This document shows positions 6,695-13,574 of a stretch of DNA of 23,005 nucleotides, piece by piece. The position numbers and the translations under genes are program-made. The DNA is taken from the IMG/VR virus record IMGVR_UViG_3300008517_000075, positions 1 to 23,005 of that record; one strand, 5' to 3'. Source of the stretch: a virus. Under the pieces are notes generated by a model that was not told where the DNA came from, searched no databases, and was given only the letters and a program-made list of their open reading frames with translations. Numbering within the stretch: position 1 is the stretch's first letter; each line of letters starts with the position of its first letter.

Positions 6695-7495
6695 ATGCCT
6701 GAATGGTTAGATAGTTTTGAACATGATTCGCTGAATACACCGGAGACAAAAGAGGCTTTTACCAAAGCGATGGGCAAGTATGAAACACCGGAAGCGGCTA
6801 TTATTGGTGGTTTCAATGCGATAAAATCTACTGGCACGCCTTACAAACTGCCTGAATCGCTCGATAAGATGCCTGGTGATACGGACGAAGAGCGCGACAA
6901 AAACCGCAATGAAATGATGGGCAAAATAAACAAGCTCATCGGCGCTGTCGAAAAGCCGGAGGACTTACAAGACATAAACTGGCTACTTGATTCTACGCTG
7001 GAAGGCGATAAACCCAATGAGGGGCTTGTCAAGGCCGTTACAGAGTTCGCAGTGGCTGAAAAAGCCCCAAAAGGTCTGGTTCAAAAGCTGGCTGGTTTTT
7101 GGAATAGATTGCAGGCTGGCAATCGTGAGAAGCAGGCGGAGGCACAAGAGCAAGCAGAGACACAACAAGCGGCCAAAATCAAAGAGGTCAACGAAAAATT
7201 GACCACTGATGCCGGAGGTAATGCCGACGAATTGAAGTCAAGAATAGAGCTTGTTAAGCGAATGTTCCTTAATTTTGGTAGTCTTACCGCCGAAGAATAT
7301 AAACAAGCAGGCGTAGGAGTTCTTGAAAAAACTACCAACTACGCTTTCAACAAGGGTCTTATAAACATAGCGCAGAGTTTCAAGTCGGGCAAGACTATGA
7401 TGGGAGATGGCAATCCGCCTCCGCCGCCGCCACCTAAAAAGCCAAGTAATATATCAAAGTCACGGCAAGCTATAGGATTGCCTCCGGAAGAATAG
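6695..7495 (+). CDS. Capsid scaffolding (assembly) protein
   Basis: A 266-aa acidic, helical protein directly before the capsid gene. The part YKLPESLDKMPGDTDEERDKNRNEMMGKINKLIGAVEKPEDLQD (about 50-93) follows the linker pattern of podovirus scaffolds (xxIPxxxxDEExxxxxYxxLGxPExPxxY). Residues 140-175 are a Gln/Glu/Ala-rich coiled coil (NREKQAEAQEQAETQQAAKIKEV), and 180-235 a further helical region. The end carries seven consecutive prolines (codons 7415-7435) followed by KKP, then a basic patch and GLPPEE; such scaffolds usually contact the capsid protein through a C-terminal helix-turn-helix, here replaced or preceded by a proline hinge. AGAAAGGA before the ATG is the ribosome-binding site. 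No protease gene is nearby, so scaffold release without cleavage, as in T7, is likely. Confidence 0.75.
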   Translation: MPEWLDSFEHDSLNTPETKEAFTKAMGKYETPEAAIIGGFNAIKSTGTPYKLPESLDKMPGDTDEERDKNRNEMMGKINKLIGAVEKPEDLQDINWLLDSTLEGDKPNEGLVKAVTEFAVAEKAPKGLVQKLAGFWNRLQAGNREKQAEAQEQAETQQAAKIKEVNEKLTTDAGGNADELKSRIELVKRMFLNFGSLTAEEYKQAGVGVLEKTTNYAFNKGLINIAQSFKSGKTMMGDGNPPPPPPPKKPSNISKSRQAIGLPPEE

Positions 7496-7698
7496 CAAAG
7501 CCCCTTCGCAAGAAGATACGGCTTTTAATATAAAATCAGAAGACACCCGTCTTACTGAGGCGGCCTTCTGACAGGTCGGAAAGACGGCCTGCCTGCGCAC
7601 GGCACGATGTTGTGCGAAGGGAAAGACCTTCCCCTGAAGACACTTTTTCCCGAATAGAAAAAACGATTTTTTGAAAATCTCTATTTAGGAGAAAGTCT
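7496..7698 (+). promoter_or_regulatory. Structured leader of the major capsid gene
   Basis: A 203-bp gap without a gene in an otherwise packed operon. It contains several stems: CAGAAG 7537-7542 with CTTCTG 7565-7570, or nested AAGAC 7540-7544 with GTCTT 7549-7553; CAGGTC 7572-7577 with GGCCTG 7586-7591 (one G-U); GGGAA/TTCCC near 7619-7634; and the final hairpin listed separately. A poor promoter-like pair, TTCGCA 7505-7510 and TATAAA 7529-7534 with an 18-base spacer, could start a capsid transcript here. Likely roles are mRNA stabilisation or boosting or timing capsid expression. The structure is visible; the role is inferred. Confidence 0.5.
7653..7685 (+). promoter_or_regulatory. Hairpin directly upstream of the capsid ribosome-binding site
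   Basis: AATAGA (7653-7658) pairs with TCTATT (7680-7685), enclosing an inner perfect stem GATTTT (7665-7670) / AAAATC (7674-7679) with a three-base loop and a one-sided A-rich bulge. The AGGAG ribosome-binding site (7687-7691) begins two bases after the stem, so folding would leave it just exposed at the base of the hairpin, a geometry that could keep it single-stranded or protect the 5' end. Confidence 0.5.
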
Positions 7699-8724
7699 AT
7701 GGGAACAAACACAATTGGAGTAGCAGGGAATATCTACGACCTGCTCAAAATTAAAGCTCCTGACGGCTCACCGATAGATTTCGTCGTCAATACCCTTATG
7801 GAGCGAGACCCATTCACGGCCATTTTGCCCGTAATCCCTTCTAATGGCGGATTATCTCATAGGGGATTGAGACTTACTGGTCTGCCTACGCCGTATGTTG
7901 TTGATATAGGTGGAAGCTGGAAGGAAAGCAAATCGGACCGTGAGCCATTTACAGAAGGACTGGTTACAATCCGCTCAGCTTATCAGGCCCCTCAGGATGC
8001 GTTTGAGAATGAATCTCCTGCTATAAGAGCGGCCTTGCTGGAAGAAGAGCGCAAGGCTCATATTGAGGCCATTGATCAGGCGGCAATGAATTTGATGCTT
8101 CGTGGCTCGGACTCGACCACTAAAGGCCAAAACAAGCTGATTGGCCTGCTTGAAAGAGCGCCTTACCAGTCTGTTGATAACAAATACGTCTTTGATGTTG
8201 GCGGTTCAGCTATTTTGCGACACGCCTTATTGATGAAACTGGGCGTATCGACTGTCTGTGGGCTTTATAACCCATTCCACCCAACTATGGGCATTGAGGA
8301 AAAGGACAAGGGCGAGGTCAGGGTTGACGGACTTGGTACGAGTGAAGATGAGCATCGTTACGACATTTGCATCGAATACGCAATTACCAAAGGGCTTTGC
8401 CTGCGAGACCAGACAGCGTTCAAGTTGATTGCCAACATCCCTGTTGCCGCTTCGGACAACCCGGGTTCGACAATTGTTGATATGGCTATCGAGGCATCGT
8501 TAGTGAATGCAACTAAGAATGGCGATGGTAAACCGTGGGTTCTGTTCTGTTCCGAGCGGACTTATGCCAAGTTGGTCAAGGCGCAGAACGACAAGACATT
8601 CGTTTATACCACGGCGGACAATATCTGGCGGACAGAACTACCGATGATTAGCCCGAATATCACGATTGCCGTTATGGATGCCCTGAACCTTGATATTGCG
8701 GATTCGGAAACAGAACTCGCCTGA
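7699..8724 (+). CDS. Major capsid protein
   Basis: A 341-aa protein after the scaffold with a strong ribosome-binding site AGGAG seven bases upstream. Its N-terminus (NIYDLLKIKAPDGSPIDFVVNTLMERDPFTAILPVIPSNGG) and the blocks GGSWKESKSDREPFTEGL, AYQAPQDAFENESPAIRAALLEEERKAHIEAIDQAAMNLML (long spine-helix-like segment), then LCLRDQTAFKLIANIP and the late NITIAVMDALNLDIAD match my memory of capsid proteins of BPP-1-like podoviruses, which have the HK97 fold. Length fits. It forms the icosahedral shell, probably with the product of the following gene as cement. A hairpin overlaps its stop codon. Confidence 0.88.
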   Translation: MGTNTIGVAGNIYDLLKIKAPDGSPIDFVVNTLMERDPFTAILPVIPSNGGLSHRGLRLTGLPTPYVVDIGGSWKESKSDREPFTEGLVTIRSAYQAPQDAFENESPAIRAALLEEERKAHIEAIDQAAMNLMLRGSDSTTKGQNKLIGLLERAPYQSVDNKYVFDVGGSAILRHALLMKLGVSTVCGLYNPFHPTMGIEEKDKGEVRVDGLGTSEDEHRYDICIEYAITKGLCLRDQTAFKLIANIPVAASDNPGSTIVDMAIEASLVNATKNGDGKPWVLFCSERTYAKLVKAQNDKTFVYTTADNIWRTELPMISPNITIAVMDALNLDIADSETELA

Positions 8725-8745
8725 TAATGAGGTCAGGGCGGTTTT
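8718..8745 (+). terminator. Hairpin with short T-run after the capsid gene
   Basis: CGCC (8718-8721) pairs with GGCG (8737-8740), and TGA of the stop codon (8722-8724) with TCA (8733-8735), with one bulged G and an 8-base loop; four T follow (8742-8745). A weak terminator or 3'-end-stabilising hairpin that may set the excess of capsid mRNA over downstream genes. Confidence 0.4.
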
Positions 8746-8787
8746 GTGTATGTGAAAATTGGAACCTAATTAAAAGGAGAAAGACCT

Positions 8788-9312
8788 ATGATACTAACGA
8801 AACCTGGAAAATTGTGCATTGCACAGGACGTGGCTAATACCACGGAAGATTCCGACAATGTAATCCAGCTCAACAAAACAGCGAATGCTGGCGGCACTAC
8901 GCTGGCGGTAAACTTCGCACCAAACTCAAAGCTGGTAATCCAAAATGCGAAAATAGCTGAAACCGCAGGGACATTGACCATTGATGTTGTTCTCGCTCTT
9001 GAAGCAGCTTTGGATAACAGGACGCTTTTGCATCAGATTTACATTGCGGCAATTACGGATTATCGCACTGTCAGGGCAGGCGCGATGATACACGAGTGGA
9101 AGATACCGGCCTGGGTCGATGAGCTTGCCTATCAGCTTTCGGTGAACAACAGCAATAGTGATATTTTCTTCGGCTTGTATATCACTACGGGCACATCGAC
9201 TTATTACATCAACGCTGCCGTTGCACCTTGCGATGCGCCTGACGGATTCACCAACAGGCAGGTAGTAGAATCGCCGGTAGGTGTTCCAGCTAATTGTTCA
9301 GCCGGAAGTTGA
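8788..9312 (+). CDS. Bbp16-like capsid cement (decoration) protein
   Basis: A 174-aa protein with ribosome-binding site AAGGAG (8774-8779). Its start, MILTKPGKLCIAQDVANTTEDSDNVIQL, follows the pattern of the Bbp16 cement family of Bordetella phage BPP-1 (MILDxxxxFSDAQAVTATAxSTNVIDLG), and it continues with alternating beta-strand patterns (TTLAVNFAPN, GTLTIDVVLALEAALDNRTLL, AGAMIHEWKIP, QLSVNNSNSDIFFGLYITTG), suiting a jelly-roll. Cement proteins sit as trimers or dimers on the outside of the expanded shell and stabilise it against internal DNA pressure. Its place directly after the capsid gene supports the call. Confidence 0.7.
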   Translation: MILTKPGKLCIAQDVANTTEDSDNVIQLNKTANAGGTTLAVNFAPNSKLVIQNAKIAETAGTLTIDVVLALEAALDNRTLLHQIYIAAITDYRTVRAGAMIHEWKIPAWVDELAYQLSVNNSNSDIFFGLYITTGTSTYYINAAVAPCDAPDGFTNRQVVESPVGVPANCSAGS

Positions 9313-9336
9313 TGAACGAATGAATAGATTTAACCG

Positions 9337-9372
9337 GGGCGGGCAGTTGTTTCTTCCTGCCTGCCCTATTTT
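9337..9372 (+). terminator. GC-rich hairpin between cement and fibre genes
   Basis: A 10-bp stem pairs GGGCGGGCAG (9337-9346) with CTGCCTGCCC (9357-9366), one G-U pair, 10-base T-rich loop, followed by TATTTT. It has the form of a partial intrinsic terminator and lies directly upstream of the AAGGAG ribosome-binding site of the next gene. Confidence 0.55.
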
Positions 9373-9375
9373 GAA

Positions 9376-9381
9376 AAGGAG
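9376..9381 (+). promoter_or_regulatory. Ribosome-binding site that fixes the fibre start
   Basis: AAGGAG seven bases before the ATG at 9389. It selects the start that yields a clean signal peptide and rejects the longer in-frame opening at 9281, which would overlap the cement gene and read through the hairpin at 9337-9372. Confidence 0.75.
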
Positions 9382-9388
9382 AACAAGT

Positions 9389-11719
9389 ATGAAAAAGTTT
9401 TTAACTATTATGGTGTTGCTGCTGCTCTGCACGAATACGTTTGCCGCTTTGACTTATGGCCCGACTTACTACCGAAACAATTTTCAATATCAGGAAAATT
9501 CGACAAGAAACCCGATATATTTGTTTCTCGATGAAATGGACACTCTGACTTCTGGCGGGCTGATTTATCAGTTTACCCCGACTACCGAACCGGCTACTCC
9601 GGCAGAAGGTATGTCTTATTATGATGATGTTGCCAAGGCCGTGAAGCTCTATACTGGTGCCGCTTTTGTTGCACTTGGCACTACTGCTAACGGAACATCC
9701 CTTGATGGCTCTTACGATTTGGGTTCGGGCATTACCGTTGATGGTGATGCGGTTACTTTAACGGTTACTGACAACGCCAATAATGCCGCATTAAGTATCG
9801 CGCAGAACGATGCAACTAATGATCCTGACGGTCTTTTGATTACGATGGCTACAGACTCCGATGGCATTGCTTTGCATATCAACGGCGTTACTGCCAGCAC
9901 TGACATTTCTGCTGATAATTGGAGTGTTTCGACAGCGGGCGTGTTTACTTATGCCAACGCCGAAACTATTGATAACGCTACTGATGACAAGTTTGAGTTT
10001 AACAGCAACGACAAAGAAGATTTTACACTTGACCTGTCAGGCACTAATATAGTTGGTTTTGCAAGCGACACGGATGCTGTTACGTTAGAGTTCAATGCTC
10101 TTGATGCGTTTACCGGCGTTGGAAGCATTACCTTTGACGCCGCCGCCGCTACGATTACCACTGCTACCTCTGGCGATGCACAGGATTTAACAGTTTCCGT
10201 AACAGGTGCTCACGACTCAAGCCTTATTCTTACGTCTGCCGGGACTTCCACTACTGATGCAACGCAGTTACTTGCAACTGTCGGCTCAATAAAGATAAAT
10301 TCGGCGGACAACCTTGATATTGATGCCGCAGACAATATTACTATTGATACGGCAGGTGGTGCTTTAACTACTACGGTTACTGGTGGGGATTATACCGTTG
10401 ACATCACCGACAAATCCTACAAGTTGGATTCCGGCGAAGCCGACGCTGATGCTATTTGGCTTTGTGCCACTGATGCCGCTGGCGGTATTAATATAGATTG
10501 CGGAACAGGTACTTTAGACATTGATGTTGCCGGTGCAATAAATATGACTAATAGTACAGCGGTCGATATTACAATCGACTCTACTGCTGGTTCGGTTAAT
10601 ATTACTGGCACGCAGGAAGCTGCTGATGCTATTGCTATTCTTGCTGATGGCACAGCGGGCGGTATTACCGTCGGTTTTGGTACTGGCAATATGGTTGTAA
10701 CCGGAACCGGTGCAAGTGCTGATTTTACTCTCGATGCTGACTTGATTAGCATAGATGGAACCGGCACTTCTAACATTACCTGTACCAATGGCGCTGGAGA
10801 AGACTTTACTATTTCAACTGCTGGTGCTGCCGACCACAGTTTAATTATCACCACTACTGGTACAGCCGCTGATTCTTTACAAATTACAACTACTGCCGGC
10901 GGAATGGATATTACTAACGGTGGTGCATCTGGTGAAGACCTCGATATAGATGGCGTGCTATCTGCTGTAACTATCAATTCTGACGAAGCAACAACTGACG
11001 CCATTGATATATCAGCTACTTTGGGTGGTATCACTATGACAAGCACGGCTGTCGCATCATCGTGGACACACACATCAACTGGTACTGCTGACGACCTGAC
11101 TATTTCTGTCGCAGGAGCAACAAACTCAAGTCTTATTTTGGCTTCTTCTGGAACAGGCGAAGATGCGTTGAGTCTATTAGCATCAGGCACGTCTGCAAGT
11201 GCTGCGTCTATACTTATCGACACTGCCGATGGCGGAATAGTTATGACCGCAGATGGTTCGATCAAAGGCGACATTACCATTGATGCTGCTGACGACATAA
11301 CAATCACGGCAGTAGGCAAGGTTACTATGAATCTTGGTGCTGAAGCGTCTACGTACCAGGGTAATTTTCTGCCAGCCACCGTTAAGAAGCAGACAATTAC
11401 AACTAGCTCGCTGTCAACCGCCCATTGTGGTTATTGCAATCAAGTAGCTGTTGATGCGCAGACAATTACTTTGCCTGCTGCGGTCGCTGGTGTAGAATTT
11501 TGGATTATGTGTACCGCAGCCGATGGCGTGGCGTTGGTGACAATAGAACTTGATAATTCCGATAAGTTTATTGGTGCTGGTTTGACTCCCGCTGACGGCG
11601 AGGCGATACTTCTTACCCAAGCAACACAGAACTATGGTGATTACATCAAAGTTTCTGCACATACTGACGGTTGGATTATAACCGAAATGGTAGGTACTTG
11701 GGCGGAAGCCTCACCCTAA
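9389..11719 (+). CDS. Signal-peptide-bearing repetitive fibre-like protein (776 aa)
   Basis: From the ATG at 9389 the protein starts MKKFLTIMVLLLLCTNTFAA, a textbook Sec signal peptide with a likely cut after TFA. Residues about 20-95 end with a GMSYYDDVAKAVKLYTGAAFVAL block like those in tail-fibre N-terminal parts (G-x-x-Y-Y-D ... K-x-Y-x-G-x-x-F). The long middle (about 100-650) is Thr/Ala/Asp/Gly/Ser/Ile-rich, very acidic, nearly free of Arg and aromatic residues, with repeats such as DLTVSVTGAHDSSLIL (266), DFTISTAGAADHSLII (472) and DLTISVAGATNSSLIL (569), and many xxIDIxxADNITI strands: a beta-solenoid-like shaft. The C-terminal 120 residues (AQTITLPAAVAGVEFW ... GWIITEMVGTW) form a separate globular domain of a kind seen at the end of phage fibres and bacterial surface proteins. 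Probably an adhesin or side fibre; the signal peptide is unexplained. Confidence 0.72.
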   Translation: MKKFLTIMVLLLLCTNTFAALTYGPTYYRNNFQYQENSTRNPIYLFLDEMDTLTSGGLIYQFTPTTEPATPAEGMSYYDDVAKAVKLYTGAAFVALGTTANGTSLDGSYDLGSGITVDGDAVTLTVTDNANNAALSIAQNDATNDPDGLLITMATDSDGIALHINGVTASTDISADNWSVSTAGVFTYANAETIDNATDDKFEFNSNDKEDFTLDLSGTNIVGFASDTDAVTLEFNALDAFTGVGSITFDAAAATITTATSGDAQDLTVSVTGAHDSSLILTSAGTSTTDATQLLATVGSIKINSADNLDIDAADNITIDTAGGALTTTVTGGDYTVDITDKSYKLDSGEADADAIWLCATDAAGGINIDCGTGTLDIDVAGAINMTNSTAVDITIDSTAGSVNITGTQEAADAIAILADGTAGGITVGFGTGNMVVTGTGASADFTLDADLISIDGTGTSNITCTNGAGEDFTISTAGAADHSLIITTTGTAADSLQITTTAGGMDITNGGASGEDLDIDGVLSAVTINSDEATTDAIDISATLGGITMTSTAVASSWTHTSTGTADDLTISVAGATNSSLILASSGTGEDALSLLASGTSASAASILIDTADGGIVMTADGSIKGDITIDAADDITITAVGKVTMNLGAEASTYQGNFLPATVKKQTITTSSLSTAHCGYCNQVAVDAQTITLPAAVAGVEFWIMCTAADGVALVTIELDNSDKFIGAGLTPADGEAILLTQATQNYGDYIKVSAHTDGWIITEMVGTWAEASP

Positions 11720-11738
11720 TCGAAAATCGAATTTTATG

Positions 11739-11770
11739 GGGGCAGGTTAAAAACTGCCCCAGTTTTAATT
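11739..11770 (+). terminator. GC-rich hairpin after the fibre gene
   Basis: A perfect 7-bp stem GGGGCAG (11739-11745) / CTGCCCC (11754-11760) with an 8-base A-rich loop, then AGTTTTAATT. Terminator-like, but with only four consecutive T. It precedes the AAGGAG ribosome-binding site (11771-11776) of the next gene, the same arrangement as at 9337. Confidence 0.5.
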
Positions 11771-11784
11771 AAGGAGATATTGAT

Positions 11785-12399
11785 ATGAGAAAGGTTTTAA
11801 TAATCTTTATAATGAAAACAAAAATTTTCCTAACAATTCTGATTTTGTTTTTGGCCTCAGTTTCGTGGGCGGATGAGCTTGAGACGGTTCAGCCTCCAGC
11901 TAAACTAATTAAGACCTCTAATTCCAATGATGCCGCTCTTGGTGTAGATGGTACTTCGTGGGCGGTAGCAAGTGGCTGGCCTCTTTTATCTGTAAAAAGC
12001 AATGCTCTTAAAGTTAAATTCTATGTCTATGATTCTAACACCAGTGGGCCGAATGACACAACTTTTAGCTATGAATTTTACGTTGCCGATTACGGCTGTA
12101 ATGCCGAAAAGGTAGCCGCTGGCTCTGCTACTTGCGGAGCTGCGCAGTTGAGCCACGACCCAGCAAATCCACTTGCAGAATTAAATAGCGGCGACCCAAA
12201 CTCGCTTTATTGCTGGGTTGATACGTTGGGAACGATTACAACTGATTGGGCATCTCTCCTACTTAAACAAAATGACGGTGGTCTCAATGATGTCGCATCT
12301 TTCATATTTGACAGGCAAACAGCGAAAAAGGCGTGGTGCAGGATTTACAACAGGTCAAGGTCAACAATGACTGTTTATTGCGTGATTTATTATTATTAA
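11785..12399 (+). CDS. Exported protein of unknown function (204 aa)
   Basis: AAGGAG (11771-11776) eight bases upstream fixes the ATG. The N-terminus has two Met-Lys/Arg starts in a row (MRKVLIIFI, then MKTKIFLTILILFLASVSWADE), giving an unusually long hydrophobic signal with a likely cut after SWA (residue about 29). The mature part looks like a beta-sandwich (LKVKFYVYDSN, TTFSYEFYVADYG, WVDTLGTITTDW, VASFIFDRQ, KKAWCRIYNRS, MTVYCVIYYY) and holds five cysteines, which would suit disulfides outside the cytoplasm. The block DVASFIFDRQTAKKAW feels like a phage surface-protein motif but I cannot name a family. It lies between the fibre and the beta-helix gene, so a virion-surface or envelope role is likely. 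Confidence 0.62.
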   Translation: MRKVLIIFIMKTKIFLTILILFLASVSWADELETVQPPAKLIKTSNSNDAALGVDGTSWAVASGWPLLSVKSNALKVKFYVYDSNTSGPNDTTFSYEFYVADYGCNAEKVAAGSATCGAAQLSHDPANPLAELNSGDPNSLYCWVDTLGTITTDWASLLLKQNDGGLNDVASFIFDRQTAKKAWCRIYNRSRSTMTVYCVIYYY

Positions 12400-12465
12400 A
12401 AAGATGTACTTTGCCAGACAGATTTGAAAATCAATGGTTGCGCGTGGTGCTTTTTACATTATGCG

Positions 12466-12471
12466 AAAGGA
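12466..12471 (+). promoter_or_regulatory. Ribosome-binding site that fixes the beta-helix start
   Basis: AAAGGA seven bases before the ATG at 12479. The longer in-frame opening at 12434 adds fifteen residues, has no such site, and would bury the signal peptide. Confidence 0.65.
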
Positions 12472-12478
12472 CAAACTA

Positions 12479-13489
12479 ATGAAGAAGTTCATTGCGATTA
12501 TTCTCTTGTTTTTTGCTGTTCCTGTTTTAGCGGCGGACTTGTATGTTTCAAAAACTGGCAATGATGCCAATGATGGCTCAAGCTGGCAAGAGGCTAAATT
12601 AACAGTTCAGGCAGCAATAGATGCGGCTTCCAGTGGCGATGAAATTGATGTTAATAGCGGCACTTATAATGAGTCTGTTACTCTGAGTGATGGTATCGCC
12701 CTTGACGGACTTGATAAGACAGCGATTATTTCCTGTATTGGTGAGTCCGAAACAGCATTAGAACTACACCATAACTGTACTATAAAAAACCTGACTTTAT
12801 CAAGTACATATATTGGTACTAATACGTATGGATTGCGTGGGGCTGGTAAAAGTAATTTTGTTGTAGAAGATTGCAATATAAACGGTTCGTATGACGGTGT
12901 CCATTTACTTAGTTGCCACAACGGTATATTTAGGAACAATATAATCAAAGGTAAATTTGATGGTGGATGGATAGGCGGTGAGTGTTCTAATTTGCAGTTT
13001 ACTAATTGTGATTTTACAGGGTTGGGTACTTACGGGGATGTAACTTGCAGGGGGTTTGTTGTTGGCCCCTCGCGGAATTGCAATTTTACAGATTGTGATT
13101 TCTACGGTAGTAGAATTGACAACAGCATTTACGACTTAGGCGGGTGTCTGGTAATAAATAGTACAAATGTTTGCACATTTAATTCTTGTAGTTTCCGTTC
13201 CTCTGGAGGCGCTTTGCCGACAGGCGAACAGTATGCTTTAAGGTTGGGCACCACCAGCAGAGGTGCTTGCGTTGGCACTGCTATAGTTGATATGGGTACT
13301 TTCTTGAATGAACATCTGGGTTCGCCTTCACAACAGTATGATGTTGAATTAGTAACTCCCGCCGACACTGCGCCAGGCTTAATTTATATTATTAATTCCT
13401 CTTATGATAAAACTAAAATATCTGGAACAAGGATAATCGAGGCATTTCGCGGCAAAAGAGATAGGTATGGTCTTTTTAGCAGAAGGTGA
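12479..13489 (+). CDS. Signal-peptide-bearing right-handed beta-helix protein (336 aa)
   Basis: Begins with the signal peptide MKKFIAIILLFFAVPVLAA, cut probably after VLA. The mature N-terminus DLYVSKTGNDANDGSSWQEAKLTVQAAIDAA is the characteristic opening of pectate-lyase-like parallel beta-helix proteins (A-x-Y-V-x-x-x-G-x-D-x-x-x-G-S-x-x-x-P-x-x-T-I-Q-x-A-I). Coils follow with PbH1-like turns (TIKNLTLSS, FVVEDCNINGSYDGVHLLSC, GIFRNNIIKG, LQFTNCDFTG, CNFTDCDFYGS, CTFNSCSFRSSG). About thirteen cysteines lie in the coils. In phages such folds are tailspikes that bind or cut surface polysaccharides; no catalytic residues can be assigned. It sits just upstream of the gatekeeper, where T7-like phages have no such gene. 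Confidence 0.75.
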   Translation: MKKFIAIILLFFAVPVLAADLYVSKTGNDANDGSSWQEAKLTVQAAIDAASSGDEIDVNSGTYNESVTLSDGIALDGLDKTAIISCIGESETALELHHNCTIKNLTLSSTYIGTNTYGLRGAGKSNFVVEDCNINGSYDGVHLLSCHNGIFRNNIIKGKFDGGWIGGECSNLQFTNCDFTGLGTYGDVTCRGFVVGPSRNCNFTDCDFYGSRIDNSIYDLGGCLVINSTNVCTFNSCSFRSSGGALPTGEQYALRLGTTSRGACVGTAIVDMGTFLNEHLGSPSQQYDVELVTPADTAPGLIYIINSSYDKTKISGTRIIEAFRGKRDRYGLFSRR

Positions 13490-13503
13490 GAAAAAATTAA
13501 AAA

Positions 13504-13572
13504 ATGCCAAACGAAACCAGAAAGATGCTTGTCGCAAATCACAAGATTTATATTTGGTATAGGAGATATTAA
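13504..13572 (+). CDS. Possible 22-aa peptide before the gatekeeper
   Basis: A 22-codon frame (MPNETRKMLVANHKIYIWYRRY) fills most of the 85-bp gap and ends two bases before the gatekeeper ATG, containing that gene's AGGAG site in its last codons. It has no good ribosome-binding site of its own. It could be a coupling leader peptide or chance. Confidence 0.2.
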   Translation: MPNETRKMLVANHKIYIWYRRY

Positions 13573-13574
13573 AT

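Noticed and set aside
9281-9388. Longer N-terminus of the fibre protein from 9281
   Set aside because: It would overlap the cement gene, read through a strong hairpin and bury the signal peptide; the ATG at 9389 has AAGGAG at the right distance.
10417-11379. 320-codon frame on the minus strand opposite the fibre gene
   Set aside because: A shadow caused by the biased Thr/Ala/Asp codons of the repetitive fibre; product is low-complexity Val/Ala/Pro/Ser without features.
12434-12478. Longer N-terminus of the beta-helix protein from 12434
   Set aside because: No ribosome-binding site and it would put fifteen residues before a clean signal peptide that has its own site.
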